Notes: a model not told the origin generated them from the sequence alone. A stretch of DNA of 64,000 nucleotides from Lewinellaceae bacterium (GCA_016713985.1 JADJOD010000007.1:195449-259448), one strand, 5' to 3'. Positions 19,748 to 29,860 are shown, counted from the stretch's first letter. A program made the numbers and translations.

Positions 19748-19785
19748 CCCCCGGAGGCTTTTGCAGCCTTCGGGGGTCTTTTTTT
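19748..19785 (+). terminator. Rho-independent terminator after the T9SS surface protein
   Basis: CCCCCGGAGGCT and AGCCTTCGGGGG form a 12-bp stem with one G-T wobble around a TTTGC loop, followed by TCTTTTTTT. Confidence 0.9.
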
Positions 19786-19797
19786 GTTCAAAATCAG

Positions 19798-20231
19798 TTA
19801 TTTGGACACGGTTAAACTCGCTTTATAGTCTTTTTGCACAATCGGTTTCCCTTCTTCTTTCGCCGGCGACACGCCGTCCAGTTTGACGGTATAACCGTTA
19901 AACCTGGCTTCGGCCGTTCCTCCCTGCCGAAGTCGCCAGAGGAAAGTGTAACGGTGGAACCGGTGTTTTTACCCGATTGAAGTGTAAAAACTCCATCCAC
20001 CCGGCCGGCCCATATACATTGCACCCCGACGGGGCACCGGCTGTCGCCCGAAATAGAATCGAAACGAATGGTAAAAGATTCGGCGCCGGTGAGGCAGGCC
20101 GTTGTGCCCTGATCGAGGGTAAAGGATTCGCCGACTCTGAAATCAACGGCACAATCGCCGCCGGGCGAAGGGCATCCCGTCAGTGAAAGCAACCCGAAGG
20201 CCGCCAGGAGAGCAAAAAGGCTGTTTTTCAT
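19798..20231 (-). CDS. Small lipoprotein of the SGDSRCP..C.W.GRV type, copy A (one frameshift)
   Basis: The lipoprotein signal MKNSLFALLAAFGLLSLTGC is followed by a small beta-rich domain with the motif ISGDSRCPVGVQCIWAGRV. Near 19920 one G is missing; restoring it gives the tail ARFNGYTVKLDGVSPAKEEG and LTVSK ending at 19798 in place of an implausible basic tail. About 144 residues. The next gene is a paralogue with the same motif. Two motif cysteines plus others could form disulfides. No function is known to me for this family. Confidence 0.7.
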
Positions 20232-20262
20232 ATGTAATAAGGTTTGGTGAACGATCAAAACG

Positions 20263-20721
20263 TCATTGGGAACTCACCACAAGTTTGATCTTGTACTCCT
20301 CATTTGGAATGGGATCCGTAGCATAGGTGGGATACGGATCAACCCGGAGCAATTTAATTTTATACCCTGCAAACAGCGTCGAGTCCGAGGTCGGGTTGTC
20401 GTTCAGGCCGCCCAGATAAAGGGTATCTTTTAATGCAGCCTGCCCTTTCGATAACGACAAGCCGATATCGACCCTGCCCTGCCAGACACAGTCCACGTCG
20501 GAAGCGCAACGGCTGTCGCCAGACACCTCGTAAAAATGAATAGCCAGGGGTTCATTGTCGTCCTGCCCCTGTACCGTAGCGTCGTAACACAAAAAAAAGG
20601 GTTCGTCGAGCTGGAACGTCGTGGCGCTTCCCGTGCAAACCGCAGAATCGGATTTTGACCTGGAACAAGCGATAAAACCGGCAATGGCAAAGAAAACGAC
20701 CGGCAAAAGAGCGTTTTTCAT
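20263..20721 (-). CDS. Small lipoprotein of the SGDSRC..C.W.GRV type, copy B
   Basis: A 152-residue lipoprotein, signal MKNALLPVVFFAIAGFIAC, paralogous to the gene downstream on the same strand. Shared motif: VSGDSRCASDVDCVWQGRVD. The end is KIKLVVSS. The two genes lie 31 bp apart in the same orientation and arose by tandem duplication followed by strong divergence outside the motif. Function unknown. Confidence 0.75.
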   Translation of the reverse strand: MKNALLPVVFFAIAGFIACSRSKSDSAVCTGSATTFQLDEPFFLCYDATVQGQDDNEPLAIHFYEVSGDSRCASDVDCVWQGRVDIGLSLSKGQAALKDTLYLGGLNDNPTSDSTLFAGYKIKLLRVDPYPTYATDPIPNEEYKIKLVVSSQ

Positions 20722-20840
20722 GAATGCTGAATTTGAAGGTGAACTTTCCCGGACAGACGTTTTTATTTCAGCTCCCCGTTGGCCGCGGCATGGTTAAGCC
20801 TTCGTTAAAACTTTTGACACCCGCAGGTGGTATAGTTGGC

Positions 20841-20848
20841 TATTTTTG
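20841..20848 (+). promoter_or_regulatory. Promoter -7 element of the LysE gene
   Basis: TATTTTTG matches TAnnTTTG, 17 bp before the ATG at 20866; a TTTG lies about 24 bp further upstream, slightly beyond standard spacing. Confidence 0.4.
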
Positions 20849-20865
20849 CGCCCGTAAGATAATCA

Positions 20866-21498
20866 ATGGAACCTGTACTAAAAGGAATATTGGCCGGTTT
20901 GGCTTACGGATTTTTATTGGGGCCGATGTTTTTCATCAGTCTGAAGGTAACCCTGAGCCAGGGCTGGCAACGGGGTCCCCTGGTGGGCGGCGCTTTTGCC
21001 AGCGATGCGGTGTTGGTGGCCGGCGGCTGGTGGGGCGCTTCCCGCCTGGCGGCACTGGCCCGGCAGGATACGTTCCAGTCCGGATTCGGCCTGCTGAGCG
21101 GCCTGGTTTTGTTCGGTTTCGGCGTGTCGGCTGTCTGGCCCCGAAAATCGCGCCACCTGGCCACCGGGGTGGAACTGGTACCCGGCAAACGCCGCTATTC
21201 TTTCCTGCAGGGTTTTTTGATCAATATGTCGAACCCCTCCAACTGGCTCTTCTGGCTCAGCCTCGCAACGGTGGTCAGGGCCGACGCCATATCGGAAGGC
21301 GGCGGCTACGCGGAAACGTTTTTGTTCGCCACCCTGCTCATCGTGCTGGCGACCGACCTGGCCAAGGTGCTCATGGCGCATAAAATCGGTCAGCAACTCA
21401 AACCCGGTGTTCCGGAAAGAATTGTACGTGTTGCGGGTATCATCCTGATTGCCGTGAGCGGCTGGATATTGATCAAAGTATTAAAAAACGCCCTGTAA
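20866..21498 (+). CDS. LysE/RhtB family amino-acid exporter
   Basis: A 210-residue inner-membrane protein with five to six hydrophobic segments. The N-terminus ILAGLAYGFLLGPMFFISLK carries the LysE-family GPxxF signature, and SFLQGFLINMSNPSNWLFW is the conserved second loop motif (NPxxxLFW). Family members export amino acids or related metabolites; the substrate is unknown. It is followed at 33 bp by a hydroxylase gene on the same strand. Confidence 0.85.
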   Translation: MEPVLKGILAGLAYGFLLGPMFFISLKVTLSQGWQRGPLVGGAFASDAVLVAGGWWGASRLAALARQDTFQSGFGLLSGLVLFGFGVSAVWPRKSRHLATGVELVPGKRRYSFLQGFLINMSNPSNWLFWLSLATVVRADAISEGGGYAETFLFATLLIVLATDLAKVLMAHKIGQQLKPGVPERIVRVAGIILIAVSGWILIKVLKNAL

Positions 21499-21531
21499 AA
21501 CCGCTCCGGCACAAAACAAAAACAAATCGTT

Positions 21532-22439
21532 ATGGAAGCCCTCCGGGAGCAGATGCTCTTACTCATCAGCACACCCATTTATCTGATTGTCATTGGATTG
21601 GAAATTGCGCTGAGCCATTATCGCCGTATCCCTTCCTATACCTGGCGCGATACCCTGAACAACCTGTACCTGATGTTGCTGAACAGCGGCATCGATCTCC
21701 TGTTCGGGGTGGCGTCGTTGCGCTCGACTGGTTTTTTCAGCGGCAATGGCATCATTTCGACACTTCGTTCTGGTATTGGTTCTGGCTGGTGGTGGGTATG
21801 GATTTTTTATTTTACTGGCTGCACCGGGTGGATCACCACAGCCGTTTTTTCTGGGCCGTCCACGTAACCCACCATTCTTCGGAGCAGTTCAACCTGACCG
21901 TCGGTTTCCGCTCCTCGGTATTTCAACCGCTGTATCGCTTTATCTATTTTATTCCGCTGGCATTGGCAGGTTTTAAGCCGCTCGATATTGTATTTGTTTT
22001 TTCAGCCACACAAATTTGGGGCATCCTCGTGCATACCGAACACGTGGGCAGACTGGGCTGGCTGGAATATCTTTTTGTCACTCCTTCCCATCACCGGGTT
22101 CACCATGCTTCCAACCCCCTGTATCTCGACAGAAACCTCGGTATGCTGCTGATCATCTGGGATCGCTGGTTCGGCACGTTCCAGCCCGAATTGGAGGACA
22201 AACAATACGAGCCGATCCGCTACGGCCTGACCAAATCCATCGAACGCCCCAACGCGGTGCGCATCGTTTTTCACGAATGGCAAAATATCTTCCGGGACGT
22301 GCGAAAAAAAGTCAGCCTGCGCGAAAAACTGCTGTACGTTTTTGGTCCCCCGGGCTGGAGCCACGACGGCAGTACACACACCAGCGAACAACTCAGAGCC
22401 GCTTTGCCGCCACCGCAATACGATACCCCCCCGAAATAA
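21532..22439 (+). CDS. Sterol desaturase / fatty-acid hydroxylase family protein (one frameshift)
   Basis: A membrane di-iron oxygenase of about 302 residues. The first part (MEALREQMLLLISTPIYLIV, LEIALSHYRRIPSYTWRDTL) changes frame at about 21707-21721; beyond it the sequence reads ALDWFFQRQWHHFDTSFWYW, then LFYWLHRVDHHSRFFWAVH. The histidine clusters HRVDHH, HVTHH and HRVHHA are the expected metal ligands. Members hydroxylate or desaturate lipids; the substrate is unknown. It probably shares a transcript with the LysE gene. Confidence 0.88.
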
Positions 22440-22559
22440 TCGGGCATAATGGCGCACAGATATATTTTCCGGCAGCGAGTCTTGCCCCTTCAAGGCGGGT
22501 TTCAGTAGAAAAACTGCTGTCATTGATCGAATCCTGACCGATACCAGACCTCCGCGCCT

Positions 22560-22567
22560 TATCTTTG
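22560..22567 (+). promoter_or_regulatory. Promoter -7 element of the ABC permease gene
   Basis: TATCTTTG matches TAnnTTTG, 46 bp before the ATG at 22614. Confidence 0.4.
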
Positions 22568-22613
22568 AAAATCAAAATAAATACCCCGCTGCCTTTATCA
22601 CACACACCTGAAC

Positions 22614-23879
22614 ATGAGGCAAGTTATCCGCATCCTCTTCGAAGGCGCAGCCCAGGCCTGGCAACAACTGATGGCCAATAAACTGCGCTCCTTTCTTTCC
22701 CTGCTGGGTATCACCATCGGCATATTTTGCATTATCGGTGTAAAAAGCGCCGTCAACTCCTTAGAGAGGACAATATTCCCGGAAGCCTGGCCAAACTGGG
22801 CAACGACGTCGTCTACCTGGAAAAATTTTCCTGGGCGGAAGACCCCGGGCAGAACTACTGGAAATGGATGCGGCGCCCCAACTTTACTTTTTCAGAATAT
22901 GAAACCCTGAAAGAACGCCTGAAACTGGCGTCGGGGGTGGGATTTTGGCAATTTTTGGGCACCAAAACCGTCAAATGGCGCTCGTCCAGCGTGGAAAACG
23001 CTGTTTTTTTGAGTGTTACCGAGGATTGTGCTGAAATTTTCCGGCTCGAATTTGAAGAAGACGGGCGTTATTTTTCACCCAATGAATACGTGAACGGAAG
23101 CGACGTTTGTATCATCGGATATGCTATCGCGGAAGGCTTGTATGGTGAAAACATCGTCCCCTTAGATAAAATGGTGACCGTTGGCGGCCGCAAACTCAAG
23201 ATCATCGGCGTCACCAAAAAATCCGGCAACGACCTGTTGAAAGTAATGAATTTCGACAACGCCATTCTGATCAGTCACACCCTTGCACGCAGGGGATTTA
23301 ATATTCGTTCCAACGACCCCTGGGTAGGTAATGCCAGCATCGGCGTCAGTGCAATGGCAGGGGTGGACGTGGACGCCGTAAAAGACGAAATTACCGGCGT
23401 ACTCCGCGCCGAACGGCGGCTCAAACCACGCGAAGAAAGCAACTTCGCCCTGAACACGCTCACTATTCTGAGCGGTCTGTTCGACAGCCTGTTCGGCGTG
23501 ATCAACACAGCCGGGTTTATCATCGGCATTTTTGCCTTAGTCGTGGTATGTTCTCCGTAGCGAATATCATGTTTGTATCCGTAAAGAACGCACCAATATC
23601 ATCGGCATCAAAATGGCACTCGGCGCCAAACGATGGTTTATCCTGCTGGAAATCCTCTTCGAAGCCGTTACCCTTTGTGTTGTCGGCGGCGCACTCGGAT
23701 TGCTGCTGATCTGGCTGATTACAGAGATCATCACCCAGGCCATTGACTTCGACATCCATCTTTCCATGGCCAATGTGCTCATCGGCGTGCTCACGTCCAT
23801 CGCCGTAGGGGTTTTGTCGGGCCTGATCCCCGCTTCGCAAGCCAGCCGGATGGATCCGGTGGAAGCGATCCGCAAGTGA
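22614..23879 (+). CDS. MacB/FtsX-type ABC transporter permease (three frameshifts)
   Basis: A roughly 420-residue permease of the MacB/LolE superfamily: N-terminal membrane segment in LRSFLSLLGITIGIFCIIGV, a large periplasmic domain (VYLEKFSWAEDPGQNYWKW to NFALNTLTILSGLF) and three C-terminal membrane segments, ending GLIPASQASRMDPVEAIRK, the usual ending of this family. The frame breaks near 22763, 23547 and 23583, each by one base; restored sequence gives GMFSVANIMFVSVKERTNII. No ATPase or membrane-fusion gene is adjacent, so its partner lies elsewhere. Confidence 0.88.
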
Positions 23880-23909
23880 CCTGACGCAGCTTTTCACAAG
23901 CTTAAATTT

Positions 23910-23987
23910 CGACAGGATTTACAAGGTTTACAGGATTAAAGCGCCTGTTTTTACGAAAAATACCTGTAAATCTTGTAAATCCTGTCG
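23910..23987. repeat. GACAGGATTTACA-type inverted repeat
   Basis: CGACAGGATTTACAAGGTTTACAGG (23910-23934) recurs inverted at 23963-23987 with one or two mismatches, around a 28-bp loop. It uses the same word as the 51-bp tandem array at 33.9-34.25 kb. Confidence 0.85.
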
Positions 23988-24037
23988 AACAATCTACTTG
24001 AGAGACACCTCTTTCTAAACCCAACCGGAGGTTGGCG

Positions 24038-24631
24038 TTACTTAAGAAACTTGTTTTCAATCTTCAGGCATTGTTTATCTGCGAACGGCGTTTGCACGCT
24101 GAGTGTCGCCTGGGCGCCAAGCACCCGCGCCGGCACACCCTGAGCGGTTTGTTGCCAGGGAGCAAGGCTTTCTGCTTCAAAGTCGCCGTTTTTGATGGGC
24201 AATTCTTTCCATTTGCCGGGTGCTGTTTCCACCGAAAGGTGCATGTCGTCGTAATAAAACACCCCGCTGGAAAAGCCCAAAACGCCGAAGCCGAGCCAGG
24301 GCGCGTCTTTATCCACCGTATGTTCGAGGGTGCAGGTTTTCCAGGTGCTGTCGCGCACCGCGCGGTCGAACATGTTGTCCATAAACGTCCAGGAGCGCAA
24401 GCCGCCTTCCGGAATTTCGTTTCGGATAAAAGCCACGGCAAAAGCATCCGGGCCGCCCTGCCCCATCCGGATCGCCACGGTAAGCCGGTATTTTTTGCCG
24501 CTGTACTCGCTGAGGTCCATACGCTGCGACCAGACGGAAAAGGTGGAAGGGGTCAAAGGTGGTTCGGGGTTGTTTTGGGCGGAGAGGGAGAGGGTGAGGA
24601 AAAAGAGGAAAAGGGGGAGTAGTGTTTTCAT
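24038..24631 (-). CDS. Hypothetical secreted protein with jelly-roll-like domain
   Basis: From the ATG at 24631 a 197-residue exported protein: signal peptide MKTLLPLFLFFLTLSLSAQ, then a beta-rich body with SVWSQRMDLSEYSGKKYRL, FMDNMFDRAVRDSTWKTCTL, LGFSSGVFYYDDMHLSVET and NGDFEAESLAPW. The pattern resembles galactose-binding / CBM-like jelly-rolls of Bacteroidota secreted proteins. No catalytic residues or sorting domain seen. The codons upstream of 24631 (to 24712) are not convincing. Confidence 0.6.
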   Translation of the reverse strand: MKTLLPLFLFFLTLSLSAQNNPEPPLTPSTFSVWSQRMDLSEYSGKKYRLTVAIRMGQGGPDAFAVAFIRNEIPEGGLRSWTFMDNMFDRAVRDSTWKTCTLEHTVDKDAPWLGFGVLGFSSGVFYYDDMHLSVETAPGKWKELPIKNGDFEAESLAPWQQTAQGVPARVLGAQATLSVQTPFADKQCLKIENKFLK

Positions 24632-24677
24632 GTTGATTGATTTGAGGGTGAAAAAATTTGTGTGCAAAGTAAATCCT

Positions 24678-25184
24678 TCAAAGGTCTTTTTCGTCAATCC
24701 CCGCGCCTTCACAAATCCAGGTTTTGAGTTGGGTAAAACCGGGAGATTTCTTTTGTTTCAGAAGGCCGAGAAAGTTTTTGACACGTTCGTTGCGTTTCAC
24801 GTCATGCCGCTTACATTCATTGGCGAATTTCTTTTTACTGTCAAAACCGTATTTGGCTGGCTCAACATTCTCGTCTGCCGCAACTTTAAAAACCCAACCT
24901 TCAAACGCAGGACAGACCACTAAAATCGTGTGTTTGCCGCGAGCATATTTTTTGATGTTATGCCGCTCTTCGATTAGTTTAAAACCATCCAAAAACTTCT
25001 CACTTTTCCCTCTGTCTGAGTCAATTATACCAACCACTTTTTGGCCAGGGCGACTCTTTTTTACCCTTTCTAGGACATAGTTAATATTGCTGTTCAGCAC
25101 ATGATTGGGTTTCTTAATTCCAAGCATTTCGACCAGCAAAGTATCAGCATAACATTCAGGGACGACTTGGTAATGGTGACTCAT
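24678..25184 (-). CDS. TOPRIM-like small protein coupled to an AAA ATPase
   Basis: A 168-residue soluble protein. The N-terminus QVVPECYADTLLVEML resembles the glutamate strand of a TOPRIM fold (Glu10), and VVGIIDSDRGKSE supplies a DxD motif (Asp55, Asp57). A later ILVVCPAFEGWVF resembles the CFE-W strand of RloB and DUF4276-like proteins. TOPRIM domains cut or join nucleic acids with bound metal. Its ATG overlaps the TGA of the upstream ATPase gene (ATGA), implying translational coupling and a two-protein complex. By analogy with OLD, PARIS and RloA/RloB pairs it may be the effector of a defence system. The fold assignment is inference. Confidence 0.55.
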   Translation of the reverse strand: MSHHYQVVPECYADTLLVEMLGIKKPNHVLNSNINYVLERVKKSRPGQKVVGIIDSDRGKSEKFLDGFKLIEERHNIKKYARGKHTILVVCPAFEGWVFKVAADENVEPAKYGFDSKKKFANECKRHDVKRNERVKNFLGLLKQKKSPGFTQLKTWICEGAGIDEKDL

Positions 25185-26279
25185 GCAGGGGTAAAATGGT
25201 CGAGGTTTAAAAATACATCCACGCCAAAGTCGAGCATCTCGCGGATTTCTTCTTCGGTAAGCCTGCGCGCATGGGTTTGATAATCTTCAAACCAGGTGGC
25301 AAACACGGCGACATCCTTACCCTCTTGCATCAATGGCAGTAGAAAATAAGGGCTGTGTGTGGTGATAAAGTATTGATTTCCGCCTTCATCATTCAAAATA
25401 TGCTGCGCCAACTGATAAACATACGGCGCGTAGGAGTGCGATTCCGGCTCCTCAAAAAGCAGCACTGAATCGCGGTTTGACATAATGGCGGCAAGGTGGA
25501 AAATGTAGCGTTGGAAGGTGTCGGGGACGAGGTGGAGGGGAAAACTTATCAGTGACGTATTCTCCTTATGCACGATTGCTACACGTTTGGTTTCTTCATC
25601 CAATAAAAACTCCAATCCATTCGGTTTCAAAAATTGATGAATTTCTTCTCGTAATTCTGCATGGCTCCTGGCAATCAAATAAAAATTATCGCCGTGAGGC
25701 GGATGAAGGAACAAACCTTTTTCCCGAAACTCATCTATAAGTTTGAAGTCATACTTTTTTACCAGACTACGAAACGGTTCATCTTTTGAATCTTTGGAAG
25801 AAATAGCGCCGTTTATAGAAATATTCATATCAAGTGAGGACACTTCAATCTCATTTATTTCACCGGGAATATTATCAATTTTGGCCTGTATATTAGTGGA
25901 AAGGGAGAATTTAAAGTTTTTATAGTACGCTGATTCTCTTATATTAGCGAATTTAGGTTCTGTCGGCTCGTACCTCAATTGGACTGCGATAATCAAAGTT
26001 GGAAAAGAACTGGGCCATGCTTTTGTATCGAATAAACCCTTCCATAAATCTACCTTCCGAATACCCCGCCCCCAACAGCGATATCGCCTCCAAAATATTC
26101 GACTTGCCCGCGTTCGGCTTGCCGATGAAGATATTGATCCGGTCGCAGTCAAGCGACAGGTCGCGTACGGACTTGAAGTTTTTGATGTGGAGGTTTTTAA
26201 TCAGACTGCTCATTTTTACCGGTTTTAACATAGCGGACAGTTTTTGCGTCAATTTGGTCGTATATCTGATAAACTTCAT
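25181..26279 (-). CDS. OLD/AAA_15-21-type ATPase (one frameshift)
   Basis: An ABC-class ATPase of 340-365 residues. A start at 26213 (MSSLIKNLHIKNFKSVRDLSL) is preferred over 26279. Walker A is IGKPNAGKS, the Walker B region is DSVLLFEEPESHSYAPY, and the H-loop is FITTHSPYFLLPL, the order seen in OLD-family and RloA-type ATPases. Near 25975 the frame changes by one base; joined sequence runs FDYRSPIEV then RYEPTEPKFANIRES. The ATPase stop overlaps the next gene's start by four bases. The pair looks like an anti-phage ATPase-nuclease module; the exact family is unknown. Confidence 0.8.
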
Positions 26280-26311
26280 TTCCTGTTAAGGCGTTGGTCA
26301 ACGATGAAAAA

Positions 26312-26677
26312 TTAAAACGTGGGGATAGGTCGCTGTCTAATACTTCCGGTTTCATCAATTACTGTATGTTGCCCTTCAAAGGTAAAATTTGGTTTGGAGA
26401 GAAGTCCCAGGAGAACTTGCGCAGGTTCTGCTGGCAGGTAATTCTTCATCCGGAAGTAAATCACTCCTGCCGCCGGACGATAACCGTATTTGAAAACTAA
26501 TTCGCCATAATCACGATCGTGGGTAAGGATGGTTCGATTGGATTCAATAGCGATTTCCATAACTTGCCTGTCTTTTATCGAACGTGCATCCTCCGCAACG
26601 AAAGCAACGTCGAAGCCGGCGCCCCTCAAGACCTTCAGGCCAGCTGCCATAAAATTTTCATTGGCCAGGAACCTCAT
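26312..26677 (-). CDS. DUF5615 PIN-like toxin
   Basis: A 121-residue protein starting MRFLANENFMAAGLKVLRGA, with acidic motifs of PIN-like nucleases: the early LANENF, FVAEDARSIKDRQVMEIA, and TILTHDRDYGELVFKYG, where Asp residues would bind metal. DUF5615 proteins pair with DUF433 antitoxins, and the adjacent upstream gene is exactly that. Its ATG follows the antitoxin stop directly, with no gap. Probably a ribonuclease toxin; the first position has Asn-Glu where many members have Asp-Glu. Confidence 0.85.
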   Translation of the reverse strand: MRFLANENFMAAGLKVLRGAGFDVAFVAEDARSIKDRQVMEIAIESNRTILTHDRDYGELVFKYGYRPAAGVIYFRMKNYLPAEPAQVLLGLLSKPNFTFEGQHTVIDETGSIRQRPIPTF

Positions 26678-26926
26678 CTATGCAACTTTGGCGGGTGGTG
26701 GAAATTGAAGATACAACAGGCCATCTTTCATGCACTCATTCAGGAACATATAAACGGCTTGCAAGTCCGCACGGGTAAGGCGCGGAGCGTTCTCCAGTAA
26801 CATTTCTTCCGTCCAGCCATTTGCCAGCCGTTCGAGTAAAAACTCAACGGAGAGCCGGGTTCCTTTTATGGTAGGTTTTCCAAGCAAAACATCGGGATCG
26901 GAAATGATGTGATCGCGCCAGTTCAT
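26678..26926 (-). CDS. DUF433 antitoxin
   Basis: An 82-residue protein with the DUF433 pattern: HIISDPDVLLGKPTIKGTR (the DP.v..GkP.i.GTR signature), VEFLLERLANGWTEEMLLEN and RLTRADLQAVYMF. Members are winged-helix-like antitoxins encoded immediately upstream of DUF5615 toxins, as here. It is expected to neutralise the toxin and to repress the operon. Confidence 0.88.
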   Translation of the reverse strand: MNWRDHIISDPDVLLGKPTIKGTRLSVEFLLERLANGWTEEMLLENAPRLTRADLQAVYMFLNECMKDGLLYLQFPPPAKVA

Positions 26927-27005
26927 AATATAAATGATTTTTACGCAAATTTAGGGTTAATTTCGATAATGAACAATTGGCAATCCATACGAGTTTGACT
27001 CTGCT

Positions 27006-29825
27006 TTAGTTGTACAAATACATACTCCTGTTCCGATCCAACTCCCTGAAATACGGGTCTTTCAAATCCTTGATGAAGTAGATCGCCTCACCTGTACTTT
27101 TCATTTCCGGCCCCAGGCGTTTGTCGACGTTCTGGAATTTATCGAAGGAAAACACCGGTATCTTGATGGCGTAGCCCGTCATGTTGTTCGCCATGTCGAA
27201 GTCTTTGAGTTTGTGGGTGCCAAGCATCACTTTGGTGGCAATGTTGAGGTAAGGTACCCCGTAGGCTTTGGCGATGAAAGGTGTAGTGCGTGACGCGCGC
27301 GGATTGGCTTCGATGACGTACACCTGGTCGTCTTTGATGGCAAACTGGATATTGATCAGGCCTTTGATGTTCAGTGCCCGGGCAATCTTCTCCCCGTGTT
27401 CCGCCATTTGCTGGATCACAATCGGCCCCAGCGAATAGGGCGGCAATACCGCACTGCTGTCGCCAGAGTGGATACCTGCCGGCTCGATGTGTTCCATGAT
27501 GCCCATGATGTGGATGTCGTCGCCGTCAAAAATGGCGTCGATTTCGGCTTCTTTGGCGCGTTCGAGGAACTGGTCGATCAATACCTTGTTGTCGGGCATA
27601 TGTTTGAAAATCGTAAGCACTTGCCGTTCCAATTCATTGTCATTGATCACGATTTTCATGCGCTGACCGCCCAATACATAGGATGGGCGCACCAGCAAGG
27701 GTAGGGGAACCTTTTGGCGATGTCGAGGGCGGCGTCCACGTCGCGGGCGACGCCGAATTTCGGGTAGGGGATATCGAGGTCTTTGAGCAAGTCGGAAAAA
27801 CGCCCGCGGTCTTCGGCGATGTCCATGCTGTCGAAGCTGGTGCCGATGATGTTCCAGCCGTTCCGTTGCAGGTCTTCGGCGAGTTTGAGCGCCGTTTGGC
27901 CGCCAAGCTGCACGATGACGCCATCTGGCTGTTCGTGTTCCAGGATTTCTTCCAGGTGTGGGTTCGAAATAAAGTTTGTCGGCGATGTCAAAATCCGTGG
28001 AGACGGTTTCCGGGTTACAGTTGACCATAATGGCTTCATAACCAACTTCTTTGATCGCTAAGATGCCGTGTACGCAGCAGTAATCGAATTCGATGCCCTG
28101 CCCGATGCGGTTGGGCCCGGAGCCGAGCACCACCACTTTCTTTTTATCGGAGCGGACGCTTTCGTTTTTGCCGTCGAACGTGGAGTAGAAGTAATTGGTT
28201 TTGGATTCAAACTCTGCGGCGCAGGTATCCACCATTTTATACACCCGGCGGATGCCGAGTTGTTTGCGCCGGCGGGTCACTTCTTTTTCTGAAATGCGCA
28301 ATACCCAGGCGATTTGTGCATCGGAGTAGCCGTTTTTCTTCAGTCCCACAAAATTCGGGGGGCAGGTCGTCCGGCACGTTGAAATTCAACAGGCGGTCTT
28401 CCAGTTTCACCAGGTCTTTGATCTGGTTGATGAACCAGGGTCGATGCCGGTGATTTTTGCACCGATTTGGAAGGGATACCGAGCCGCAGGGCGTCTTTTA
28501 CGCGGTAAATGCGGTCGTCGGAGACTTTTTCGAGCCGTTCCATGATGTCGTCGGTGCGCAGCCACTCCTTGCGGTCGGCGCCCAGGCCCGTCCGGTTGTT
28601 TTCCTGACTCTGACAGGCTTTTTGCAAGGCTTCGTTGAAGGTGCGTCCGATGGCCATAACCTCGCCCACGGATTTCATTTGCAGGCCGAGGCGGTGATCG
28701 GCGCCGTGGAATTTGTCAAAATTCCAGCGCGGCATTTTTACGATCACGTAGTCGAGTGTGGGTTCGAAATAAGCCGACGTGGTTTTGGTGATCTGGTTTT
28801 TCAGTTCGTCGAGGGTGTACCCGATGGCGAGTTTGGCGGCAATTTTAGCAATCGGATAACCGGTCGCTTTGGATGCCAGCGCGGAAGAGCGCGACACCCG
28901 CGGGTTTACTTCAATGGCAATAAGTTGTTCGTTTTCAGGATTTTGGGCGAATTGTACGTTGCAGCCGCCGGCAAAATTGCCCAAGGCCCGCATGATCTTG
29001 ATCGCCTGGTTGCGCATATCCTGGTAAGCCGTGTCGGACAAGGTCATGGCCGGCGCCACGGTGATGCTGTCGCCGGTGTGTATCCCCATCGGGTCGAGGT
29101 TTTCGACGGTGCAGATGATGACCACGTTGTCGATGGAGTCGCGCAGCAGTTCGAGTTCGAATTCCTTCCAGCCGAGCACGGCTTTTTCCACCAGCACTTC
29201 GTGAGTAGGCGAGGCATTGAGGCCGTGTTTGAGGGCTTCGTCGAAGTCCTCGTCTCTCATTACAAAGCCGCCGCCCGTGCCGCCGAGCGTGTAGGAAGGG
29301 CGGATCACCAGCGGAAAACCGATCTTTTGGGCCGCTTCCTTGCCTTCGAGGTAAGAGTTGGCGATAAAGGAAGGCGCCACATCGAGGCCGAGGTCGACCA
29401 CAAGTTTTTTGAACGCCTCGCGGTTTTCGGTCGTTTCGATGGCTGCCGTGTCCACGCCGATCATACGCACGCCGTACTGTTCCCAGATGCCCAGTTTTTC
29501 ACATTCAATGGCCAGGTTAAGGGCAGTTTGGCCGCCCATGGTGGGCAACACGGCATCAAAGGCGGGCAATTCGGAGGTTTTCCTGGTGTTCGAGCAGGAT
29601 CTGCTCAATATTTTCCGGCGTAAGCGGGCGCAGGTAGACGTAATCCGCCGTGACCGGGTCGGTCATGATCGTCGCCGGGTTGGAGTTGATGAGGGCCACT
29701 TTGATGCCTTCTTCCCGCAGGCTGCGGCTGGCCTGGGAGCCGGAATAATCGAATTCGCAGGCCTGGCCAATGATGATCGGGCCGGAGCCGATGATGAGGA
29801 TGGATTGGATAGAAGTATCTCTCAC
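27006..29825 (-). CDS. carB: Carbamoyl-phosphate synthase large subunit (about six frameshifts)
   Basis: The ammonia- and bicarbonate-using large chain for pyrimidines and arginine. It begins MRDTSIQSILIIGSGPIIIG and has two homologous halves: the first with PSYTLGGTGGGFV and NPRVSRSSALASKATGYP, the second starting VVVLGSGPNRIGQGIEFDYC, with RPSYVLGGQRM and NPRASRTTPF. The frame breaks near 29585, 28458, 28440, 28350, 27965 and 27700; the missing parts, for example the segment around VQLGGQTALKLAEDL, are found intact in other frames. Reading ends ELDRNRSMYLYN; full-length enzymes have roughly 1070 residues while this locus spans about 940, so the C-terminal allosteric domain may be reduced or absent. 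carA is not adjacent. Confidence 0.93.
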
Positions 29826-29860
29826 AGACGTAGGACTATGGACGTTAGATGTTGACGGCG

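Noticed and set aside
26678..26926. A HigA- or RelB-type antitoxin
   Set aside because: The HIISDPDVLLGKPTIKGTR signature and the DUF5615 neighbour identify it as DUF433.
28457..29623. A 388-residue + strand frame opposite carB
   Set aside because: Antisense shadow of a GC-biased conserved gene; its sequence has no protein-family features.
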